From: JAGLTN01 sp035403325
Lineage (GTDB): Bacteria; Planctomycetota; Phycisphaerae; Sedimentisphaerales; Anaerobacaceae
DNA length: 59,891 bases
Direction of reading: 5' to 3'
NCBI GenBank assembly: GCA_964492365.1
Contig: CAZBKA010000001.1
Coordinates: forward strand, 1-59,891
Below, piece by piece: positions 52,740 through 59,891 of the stretch. The notes below the pieces were generated by a model. It had not been told where the DNA came from. It ran no database searches and saw only the letters and a program-made list of their open reading frames with translations. Each line of letters starts with the position of its first letter. The stretch's first letter is position 1. A program made the translations under genes and the position numbers.

Positions 52740-55700
52740 ATGAGCGACAAAATATTATCATTAACAGCTATAGCGATTATTGTAATATTATCTTCTTCAA
52801 TTGCCTCTGCAACAGACTGGGAAGACCCTGAGGTGATAGGCATCAATAAAGAGCCTTCACATTGTACGCAGGTGCCTTATGAGGAACTGTCCAAAGCTTT
52901 GTCTTGTGACAGAGAAAAATCTCAATATTACCAATCACTTAATGGTAAGTGGAAATTTAAATGGTCAGAAAGACCTGTGGATAGGCCTTTAGGATTCTAT
53001 CGTGATGATTATGATGTTACTGGTTGGGATGAAATACCGGTGCCTTCTAACTGGCAGTTGCATGGCTATGGGATACCGATTTACACTAATTTGATTTACC
53101 CGTTCCCCGCGAATCCGCCTTATATTCCGCATGAGTATAATCCGGTTGGTTCTTACCGCAGAGATTTTGAGGTGCCTGCGGACTGGGCTTCGAGGCAGGT
53201 GTTAGTTCATTTTGATGGGGTTGACAGTGCGTTTTATATCTGGGTCAACGGCCAATGTATCGGTTATAGTGAAAATTCTATGTCACCGGCGGAGTTTAAC
53301 CTTACAAAGTTTTTAAGGCCTGGCAAAAATACGATGTCGGTGGAAGTTTATCGCTGGTCGGACGGCAGTTATCTTGAAGATCAGGATATGTGGAGGATTA
53401 GCGGTATTTTCCGCGATGTTTACCTGTTTTCGACATCTGATCTGCACATTCGTGATTTCTTTGTTACCTGTGATTTTGATGCAAACTATAAAGATGCGAC
53501 TTTTAATGTTGTTGCGAATGTTCATAACTATTCAGCCCAGCCATTGGATGCACCTCAGATTGAATTAAGTTTATATGATGGGAATTTGCAACAGGTTGGT
53601 TTTAAACCGATGTTATCAAATGTGACCAGTTCGATTCCGCCAAGAACCGATGGTGTTATTCGATTTGAAACCAAGGTTGAAGCACCGCAGAAGTGGTCAG
53701 CGGAGAGTCCTTACCTTTATACCGTTTTGCTTAAGTTAGGTGATAAACCTATAGAATTGCAGAGCTGTAAGTTCGGGTTCCGTAAGGTTGAAATTAAGAA
53801 CGGCGTATTTTGTATTAATGGCGAAAAGATTTATATTAAAGGTGTTAACCGTCATGAGTTTGATCCATATCGGGGCAGGGCGGTTACTGTTGAGAGAATG
53901 ATAGAAGATATTAAGCTGATGAAACAGAATAATATCAATGCTGTGCGTACCAGCCATTATCCTAATCATCCTAAATGGTATGATCTTTGTGATGAATATG
54001 GACTTTATGTTTGTGATGAGGCGAACATCGAATCGCATGGTCTTTGGGATGATAAAAGCAAACCTTTGCCGGCCAAAATGCCTGAGTGGAAAGCAGCTTT
54101 TATTGACAGGGTCAGCAGTATGGTTGAACGGGACAAAAATCATCCTTCTGTGGTTATATGGTCAATGGGCAATGAATCTGGATTTGGAGAAAATTTTGTA
54201 GCCTGTGCGGACTGGATTCACAACAGAGACAAGACACGTCCGAATTTTTACCATCCTGCCTGCGGAGATCTTTGTGTTGACATTATGGCGCCGATGTATC
54301 CTGATATCGAAGAGATAATTGGTATGGCTCAGGGTAAGCAGGTTAATCATTGGCCTGGTGTTTGGCCGGGTGAGAATACGGGGCCTATTATCATGTGTGA
54401 ATATGCTCATGCGATGGGCAACAGTGTCGGCAACTTGCAGGAGTACTGGGATGCTATTTATAAGTATCCAAGGCTGCAAGGTGGATTTATCTGGGACTGG
54501 GTTGACCAGGGGCTTTATAAAGTTGATGTTGCTGGTAAGAAATTCTGGGCTTATGGCGGTGACTTTGGTGACAAACCTAATGACGATAATTTCTGCTGTA
54601 ACGGACTAGTGGGCCCGGATAGAAAACCTAATCCATCATTGTATGAAGTTAAGAAAGTATACCAGAATATCAAAGCTGAACCGGAAAACCTCAAACGTGG
54701 AAGTGTTACAGTTAAGAATAATTATAATTTTACTTCGCTGGAAAATTTTGATATAGGCTGGGAATTGACAGAAAACGGTAAAATACTGCAGGATGGCAAA
54801 CTTGCGAGACTTTATCTTGATGCTGGTAAAGAGCAGAATATAAGGGTTCCTTTCAGGGAAATAAAATCAAAACCAGGTGCTGAATATTGGTTGAAAGTTT
54901 ATTTTGCTTTGGCAGAAGATACTTCGTGGGCATCTAAAGGCCATGTTGTTGCTTGGGATCAATTGAAGATGCCTTATGAAAAAGTTGAAGAACCTATTCT
55001 TGATGTTGTTTCAATGCCTGGTTTGGAGCTGCAGCAATCTGTGGATAAGGCGATTGTAACAGGTAAAGATTTTAAGGTTGTTTTCGATAAGAGCGGCGTT
55101 ATAGAATCTTATACTGTTAGCGGCAGAGAGCTTATTTCTAAGCCTTTAACAGTAAATTTCTGGCGTGTTCCCATTGATAATGATCAGGGTAATAAGATGC
55201 CTGAGCGTCTTGGTGTCTGGAAAAATGCCGGGGCTGAAAGAAAGCCTGTATCAGTAAATGCTAATCAGTTGAGCAAATCAGTTGTTCGTGTTGTGGGCGT
55301 ATCAGAGATACCTGCAGGCAGTTGTAAGCTTACCACGAAATATACAGTTTACGGCAGTGGTGACATTTTGGTTGAGAACGAGTTCACTGGCGACAGCAGT
55401 CAGCCTATGCTGCCGAGGTTCGGTATGCAGATGGCGATGCCCGGTGAGTTTAAGAATATGACATGGTTTGGACGCGGGCCATGGGAGAGTTACTGGGACA
55501 GAAAAACTGGTGCAGCGTTAGGAATATATTCCGGTACTGTCGACCAGCAGTTTCATTATTATGTCAGACCTCAAGAGACTGGTAATAAAACAGATGTTCG
55601 CTGGGCTGCGATAACTGATGATAAGGGTTTTGGTATTTTTGTTGAGGCGATGGATGAAATGTATTTTAGTGCCTGGCCCTATTCGATGCAGGCGATTGAG

Positions 55701-55925
55701 GACGCTAATCATATCAATGAGTTTGTCAGTGACGGCAATGTCACGGTAAATATTGATTATAAGCAAATGGGTGTTGGCGGTGATACCAGTTGGGGTAAGT
55801 TTACACATCCTGAATATACGCTTCCTTGTAAAAATTATAATTACAGTTTTCGTATCAGGGGATTTGATGCCCAAAAAGATGATGTCCAGAGTATAACGGG
55901 CAGCAGTTTGCCAAAAGTTAATTAA
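52740..55925 (+). CDS. Exported GH2 beta-galactosidase
   Basis: A 1061-residue LacZ-type enzyme with an N-terminal signal peptide (LTAIAIIVILSSSIASA). Domains in order: sugar-binding jelly roll (QSLNGKWKFKWSERP, IPVPSNWQLHG), immunoglobulin-like domain, catalytic barrel with FCINGEKIYIKGVNRHEFDP, and the C-terminal galactose mutarotase-like/Bgal_small_N domain. The acid/base Glu479 (WSMGNESG) and nucleophile Glu554 (CEYAHAMGNS) are both kept, 75 residues apart as in E. coli (461/537). Export means it acts on oligosaccharides in the periplasm, unlike E. coli LacZ. Other beta-linked sugars are possible. Confidence 0.93.
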   Translation: MSDKILSLTAIAIIVILSSSIASATDWEDPEVIGINKEPSHCTQVPYEELSKALSCDREKSQYYQSLNGKWKFKWSERPVDRPLGFYRDDYDVTGWDEIPVPSNWQLHGYGIPIYTNLIYPFPANPPYIPHEYNPVGSYRRDFEVPADWASRQVLVHFDGVDSAFYIWVNGQCIGYSENSMSPAEFNLTKFLRPGKNTMSVEVYRWSDGSYLEDQDMWRISGIFRDVYLFSTSDLHIRDFFVTCDFDANYKDATFNVVANVHNYSAQPLDAPQIELSLYDGNLQQVGFKPMLSNVTSSIPPRTDGVIRFETKVEAPQKWSAESPYLYTVLLKLGDKPIELQSCKFGFRKVEIKNGVFCINGEKIYIKGVNRHEFDPYRGRAVTVERMIEDIKLMKQNNINAVRTSHYPNHPKWYDLCDEYGLYVCDEANIESHGLWDDKSKPLPAKMPEWKAAFIDRVSSMVERDKNHPSVVIWSMGNESGFGENFVACADWIHNRDKTRPNFYHPACGDLCVDIMAPMYPDIEEIIGMAQGKQVNHWPGVWPGENTGPIIMCEYAHAMGNSVGNLQEYWDAIYKYPRLQGGFIWDWVDQGLYKVDVAGKKFWAYGGDFGDKPNDDNFCCNGLVGPDRKPNPSLYEVKKVYQNIKAEPENLKRGSVTVKNNYNFTSLENFDIGWELTENGKILQDGKLARLYLDAGKEQNIRVPFREIKSKPGAEYWLKVYFALAEDTSWASKGHVVAWDQLKMPYEKVEEPILDVVSMPGLELQQSVDKAIVTGKDFKVVFDKSGVIESYTVSGRELISKPLTVNFWRVPIDNDQGNKMPERLGVWKNAGAERKPVSVNANQLSKSVVRVVGVSEIPAGSCKLTTKYTVYGSGDILVENEFTGDSSQPMLPRFGMQMAMPGEFKNMTWFGRGPWESYWDRKTGAALGIYSGTVDQQFHYYVRPQETGNKTDVRWAAITDDKGFGIFVEAMDEMYFSAWPYSMQAIEDANHINEFVSDGNVTVNIDYKQMGVGGDTSWGKFTHPEYTLPCKNYNYSFRIRGFDAQKDDVQSITGSSLPKVN

Positions 55926-55945
55926 ATGGTGAAAGGCAGTTGTAA

Positions 55946-58900
55946 ATGCATAAATGTAATTTATTATTGTGGGCAATTATTTTTTTGATGGCAGCTTTGG
56001 TAGTAGAAGCTGCTGATAAATCAAGCTTAGCATCAATAAATTATGATATTTTTAAGAACCCGCCGGCGCATTACAGGTCCATACCCTTTTGGTCATTGAA
56101 TGACGATCTGGATAGCGGTGAGATCAAAAGGCAGCTTAAAGAATTTAAGGAAGGTGGATTTGGCGGGGCGTTTTTGCATAGCCGGACAGGACTTTTAACA
56201 GAATTTTTGAGTGAAGACTGGTTTGATGCTATGGACGCCAGTGTCAAAGCCTGCGAAGATTTTGGGCTTGAGGCATGGTTTTATGATGAGGACAAATGGC
56301 CAAGCGGCTATGCTGGTGGTAAGGTGCCTTTGGTGAGTGAGGATTATCGCAGCAAAACATTGTTTCGACTTGCTAAGGCAGATCCGATACCTCCTCGCTC
56401 TGAAATTCTTAAAGAAGATAAGAATTGGCGATATGTTTGCTATCAGGTTGCGATGGGCCAAGCATGGTTTAATGGTACCTGTTGGGTTGATCTGCTTAAC
56501 CCTGATACTGTTAAGACTTTTATAGATTTTGCATATAAACCTTATGTGGAAAGATATAAAAAACAACTTGGCAAAACAGCCATGGGGATGTTTATGGATG
56601 AAGCAACTGTGTGCCCCAGAAGTTCTGAGGTGCCTTATAATAAAGGTGCGGTTAGTTATTCGCCAATAATCAGGACAGATTTTAAGGCTCAGCATGGCTA
56701 TGATATTTTTGACCATATAGAATCGCTTTTTGAACAGGTCGGTGATTGGCGAAAAATCAGACTTGATTATTATCGAACCGTGAGCAGGAGATTTGAAGAA
56801 AGTTACAGCAAGCAGATTGGCCAGTATTGCAGCGATAATAATATGATATGGACAGGGCATTTTAATGGTCAGGGATCCTTGAATTCCATTAAGACCCATG
56901 CTGGCGATTTGATGGTTCATTACCGTCACATGCAGCAGCCTGGTATAGATCATTTAGGATTGCGGATATATGGCGGGCTTAATGTTGCTCGCAGTCTTTC
57001 CAGCGTTGCTAATCAGTATGATATAAAACGCAGGCTTACAGAATTGTATGGTGTTAGCGGTCAGAATATGAGCCTTGAAGACCGAAAGTGGATAGCGAAC
57101 TGGCATGCAGTTCTGGGTGTTAATAGTTTTTGTCCACATTTGTCACTCTACAGTATGAAGGGATGCCGCAAGAGAGATTATCCGCCGACCTTATCGCCTC
57201 AACAACCTTATTGGCCTTACAATAAGGTTCTTGAAGACTACCTGGCCAGGATTTCATATTTTTCTACCGTGGGCGAATATGCACCTGATGTGCTTGTCAT
57301 TCATCCAATTGAAAGTGAATATATTGAACATGATATTACCAGCAGCAATGTGGATACGACCAGGAACGATAAATATTATAATGTTTTGCAGATACTGCAG
57401 GAAAGCCACAGAGATTATGATCTTGGAGATGAGCAGATAATTTCTGAGGTCGGTTCGGTTGTTGGTGATAAAATTATTGTAGGTCGGATGAGTTATAAAG
57501 CGGTAGTTTTGCCGTATATGCTTACAATGCGTGAATCGACTTTAAAACTTCTTGAAGAATTTGCTGAACATGGCGGAGTTATATTTTCACTTGAAAAGCT
57601 GCCCGAATTTATTGATGGCAGTAGTGACAATGACAAATTGGACAGGATTAAAAAAATTGCACAAGTTACAGCGGTTGAAGATTTGCCAGCATTGCTTGAA
57701 AAAAATGTTCCAGCTTCAGTTAAGATCGCAGGTGATGATGTTAAATATATCTGGATTCAGAACAGGAATCTTGAAGCTGGTAAGCTTTTGCAATTGACCA
57801 ATATTAGTCGTTTTAAAGCTATTGAATTTGATGTCACAATTTCCGGTGACAATCAAAATGAGGTTTTGCTGGATCCGGCTGATGCCAAATGTTACAGCCT
57901 GTCAACAGGCAACGATGGGGCAATAAAACTGAAATTAAATCCGGCACAGACATTATTTGTAAGCACTGGAGATGTTTCAAAAAAAATGCTTTTGGCAGGA
58001 CAGTATTGTCTGCCTTGTGATGGGCAGGCTTTAATGAAAATAGCAGGGCCTTGGAAGGGTTGTCGAAAAGACCTCAATGCAATCACTCTTGATTTTGCAA
58101 AATATTCTACTGATGATGGTAAAACATTCAGTGAACCTGAGCCTGTACTGGGGATACATCAGCGTCTTGCAGCTAATTACTATAATGGACCTTTGCTGTT
58201 GTCTTACGATGTACAAATAGATGAGTTGCCTGATGAGTGTAATCTGGTTCTTGAACAGCCGGAGATGTATAAATCAATAAAAGTTAACGGGCAGGAAGTT
58301 AAATTCAGTTCAAATAAATTTTATATTGATTTTTCTTTCCGCATGACCTCAGCAGCCAGGTTACTTAAAAAAGGTGATAATACGATATTGCTGGCATTGG
58401 ATTATGTTGCGCCGGTTGGGGACAGCTCCGATACCAGGAAGCGTTACGGAACTGAAATTGAGAGCATTTATCTTGCAGGAGAATTTGCAGTCAAAGCAAT
58501 TGTTTCAACTGAAAAACCTGAAATGTCACAGAGAGATTCTGATGGGTGGCTTACCAAGCATGGAATCAACAGATTTTCTGGATTCAGCGTCGTTAGTGAA
58601 AAAACAGAATTTTCCGGCGATTTAACAACACAAGGCTATCCATTTTACGCAGGTAGATTCGAGCTGACAAATTCTTTTGATATAACCGGTTTGAGCAAAG
58701 GCAAAAAATATTTCCTTAGTTTTCCAGATGTTCAGGCTATCGTGGTAGAAGTTGAGCTTAATGGTAAAAAGCTGCCTGCGATAGCATGGAATCCGTGGGA
58801 GATTGATATTACAGGTTATATTAAAGAGGGGAAGAATGAGATTAAAGTGACACTGGTTAATTCACTTCGCAATCTTCTTGGTCCTCATCATCACAAAGAA

Positions 58901-59077
58901 GGCGAATTAACATGGGTATCATCGGAGAGTTTTGCAGGTCGAGGTGTGTGGGGTGGCAGTCCGGATCAGGAGCCATGGTACGATTGCAGATTAAAGAAAA
59001 CGCCTTACTATTGGCGAGATGATTATTATCATGTGCCTTTTGGGTTGATGAAAGAGCCTCTTATTGTTGTCAGATAA
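55946..59077 (+). CDS. Exported GH106-like glycoside hydrolase
   Basis: A 1043-residue exported enzyme: signal peptide (LLLWAIIFLMAALVVEAA) then RSIPFWSLNDDLDSGEIKRQL, GGFGGAFLHSRTGLLTEFLS, AWFYDEDKWPSGYAGG, all typical of rhamnosidase-like GH106 relatives. The C-terminal third is a sugar-binding jelly-roll with VEVELNGKKLPAIAWNPWEI. It is only distantly like the GH106 protein at 11607. It follows the beta-galactosidase gene by 20 bases. The linkage split is uncertain; alpha-L-rhamnose or a related sugar is the best guess. Confidence 0.78.
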   Translation: MHKCNLLLWAIIFLMAALVVEAADKSSLASINYDIFKNPPAHYRSIPFWSLNDDLDSGEIKRQLKEFKEGGFGGAFLHSRTGLLTEFLSEDWFDAMDASVKACEDFGLEAWFYDEDKWPSGYAGGKVPLVSEDYRSKTLFRLAKADPIPPRSEILKEDKNWRYVCYQVAMGQAWFNGTCWVDLLNPDTVKTFIDFAYKPYVERYKKQLGKTAMGMFMDEATVCPRSSEVPYNKGAVSYSPIIRTDFKAQHGYDIFDHIESLFEQVGDWRKIRLDYYRTVSRRFEESYSKQIGQYCSDNNMIWTGHFNGQGSLNSIKTHAGDLMVHYRHMQQPGIDHLGLRIYGGLNVARSLSSVANQYDIKRRLTELYGVSGQNMSLEDRKWIANWHAVLGVNSFCPHLSLYSMKGCRKRDYPPTLSPQQPYWPYNKVLEDYLARISYFSTVGEYAPDVLVIHPIESEYIEHDITSSNVDTTRNDKYYNVLQILQESHRDYDLGDEQIISEVGSVVGDKIIVGRMSYKAVVLPYMLTMRESTLKLLEEFAEHGGVIFSLEKLPEFIDGSSDNDKLDRIKKIAQVTAVEDLPALLEKNVPASVKIAGDDVKYIWIQNRNLEAGKLLQLTNISRFKAIEFDVTISGDNQNEVLLDPADAKCYSLSTGNDGAIKLKLNPAQTLFVSTGDVSKKMLLAGQYCLPCDGQALMKIAGPWKGCRKDLNAITLDFAKYSTDDGKTFSEPEPVLGIHQRLAANYYNGPLLLSYDVQIDELPDECNLVLEQPEMYKSIKVNGQEVKFSSNKFYIDFSFRMTSAARLLKKGDNTILLALDYVAPVGDSSDTRKRYGTEIESIYLAGEFAVKAIVSTEKPEMSQRDSDGWLTKHGINRFSGFSVVSEKTEFSGDLTTQGYPFYAGRFELTNSFDITGLSKGKKYFLSFPDVQAIVVEVELNGKKLPAIAWNPWEIDITGYIKEGKNEIKVTLVNSLRNLLGPHHHKEGELTWVSSESFAGRGVWGGSPDQEPWYDCRLKKTPYYWRDDYYHVPFGLMKEPLIVVR

Positions 59078-59102
59078 CATGAATCATAAAATTGTGATAA
59101 AA

Positions 59103-59135
59103 AAAAAGCCCGACGCTGTAATTGTCGGGCTTTTT
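59103..59135. terminator. Bidirectional terminator
   Basis: Stem AAAAAGCCCGAC / GTCGGGCTTTTT with a nine-base loop, A-run before and T-run after. It separates the convergent hydrolase operon and metK. Confidence 0.93.
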
Positions 59136-59160
59136 GTTAACTTAAATTTCTTACTTATGA

Positions 59161-59891
59161 TTATATACCAGCTGCTTTTCTCAACTTATCGACCATATCA
59201 GTTTTTTCCCATGTGAAGACATCGCCTGTTCTGCCGAAGTGTCCGCCATGGCTTGTGTTTGAGAAAATAGGTCTGTCAAGTTTCAGATGAGCAATCATCT
59301 GTTTTGGTGTCAGTGGGAATATTTCCCCAGCTATTTTCGCAATTTTCGATTCGCTGATTTTTGCTGTTCCTTCTGTGTCTATCAGTACAGATATTGGTTT
59401 AGCAACACCGATAGCATAAGAAAGCTGAACTTCGCACTGGTCCGCGAGTCCTGCAGCAACGATGTTCTTGGCCATATATCTTGCCATGTAACTTGCAGTT
59501 CTATCAACTTTTGAAGGGTCCTTGCCGCTGAAAGCTCCACCACCGTGGCTGCCTCTTCCACCGTAAGTGTCAACGATGATTTTTCTACCTGTTAGACCGC
59601 TGTCGCCGTGTGGCCCGCCGATAACAAACTTGCCAGTTGGATTAATGTGGTAGATAGTGTTTTTATCAATGAGTTTCTTAGGCAGTACGGGAAGAATAAC
59701 CTTTTCGATGACTCCTTTCACCAGATTTTTATATGTGACCGTAGGATCATGCTGTGTTGATACTACAACAGTATGAATACGTTTTGGTTTATCGTTTTCA
59801 TATTCAATCGTTACCTGGCTCTTGCCATCTGGTCGCAGCCAAGGCAGCTTTTTCGATTGTCTAACCGTTTCCAGTCTTGAAGTAAGAGCGT
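59161..59891 (-). CDS. metK: S-adenosylmethionine synthetase (5' part outside window)
   Basis: The C-terminal 243 residues of MetK, which makes S-adenosylmethionine from methionine and ATP in the cytoplasm. Key motifs: LRPDGKSQVT, IHTVVVSTQHD, INPTGKFVIGGPHGDSGLTG, DTYGG and GGGAFSGKDPSKVDR (ATP/phosphate-binding loop), GGHFGR near the end. The sequence is ordinary for the family and complete up to its stop. The start lies beyond the window end, so promoter and any SAM riboswitch are not visible. Confidence 0.95.
   Translation of the reverse strand, partial: ALTSRLETVRQSKKLPWLRPDGKSQVTIEYENDKPKRIHTVVVSTQHDPTVTYKNLVKGVIEKVILPVLPKKLIDKNTIYHINPTGKFVIGGPHGDSGLTGRKIIVDTYGGRGSHGGGAFSGKDPSKVDRTASYMARYMAKNIVAAGLADQCEVQLSYAIGVAKPISVLIDTEGTAKISESKIAKIAGEIFPLTPKQMIAHLKLDRPIFSNTSHGGHFGRTGDVFTWEKTDMVDKLRKAAGI

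Overview
The window reads as chromosomal DNA of a marine or sediment-type planctomycete, most likely class Phycisphaerae (Sedimentisphaerales-like). The reasons are inferential: moderate-to-low GC, eight intact Gfo/Idh/MocA-fold genes in 60 kb, large planctomycete-style sodium:solute symporters, DUF1080 and DUF6807 proteins, uroporphyrinogen-decarboxylase-like proteins, PIG-L deacetylases, and a GT39/GT2 pair beside ApbE. No rRNA, tRNA, CRISPR array or insertion sequence was seen. Two runs of N (10 and 100) mark assembly gaps inside genes.

Region 1 (1-9.4 kb) is housekeeping. It holds aroC (partial) and aroA on the minus strand, then on the plus strand a lipoprotein, an AsmA-like protein, a homologue of the tRNA-queuosine mannosyltransferase QTMAN, a compact Rho factor, a CBS-pair protein, HemW, a MenA-type prenyltransferase and a CPBP membrane protease. 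Region 2 (9.4-19.9 kb) has a Cache-type chemoreceptor, an exported GH106 rhamnosidase, a PIG-L deacetylase, a DUF1003 membrane protein, a SIS-domain sugar isomerase and a run of stand-alone response-regulator receivers (three intact, one decayed).

Region 3 (19.9-28.3 kb) looks like an oxidative glycoside-degradation locus: an SSS transporter, two Tat-exported and one cytosolic Gfo/Idh oxidoreductases, a nucleoside-permease-type MFS carrier and a DUF1080 (3-keto-glycoside hydrolase) protein. Region 4 (28.3-37.2 kb) is the most interesting part. A good sigma-70-like promoter precedes a run of co-directional genes: a Tat-exported Gfo/Idh protein, a membrane-anchored multiheme cytochrome c (at least seven CxxCH), a membrane cytochrome b, an MFS carrier, a discoidin-like lipoprotein, a GT39-type mannosyl/glycosyltransferase and ApbE. 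This suggests periplasmic substrate oxidation wired to the quinone pool.

Region 5 (37.2-48.9 kb, mostly minus strand) has GT2, PIG-L, a TIM-barrel isomerase and Gfo/Idh in one operon. It also has two modules that each combine a URO-D-like protein with a sodium symporter and/or a GH109-type NAD-dependent glycosidase. Between the modules lie a 35-codon remnant of a second GH109 gene, two small one-helix membrane proteins that resemble symporter accessory subunits, a perfect 18-bp palindrome, and one copy of a ~147-bp noncoding repeat whose other copy lies 28 kb away upstream of the SIS gene. Region 6 (49-59.1 kb) is a five-gene polysaccharide-use operon: DUF6807 lipoprotein, two Gfo/Idh proteins, exported GH2 beta-galactosidase and an exported GH106-like glycoside hydrolase. 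Two shared inverted repeats upstream of it may be operators. A bidirectional terminator separates it from metK (partial).
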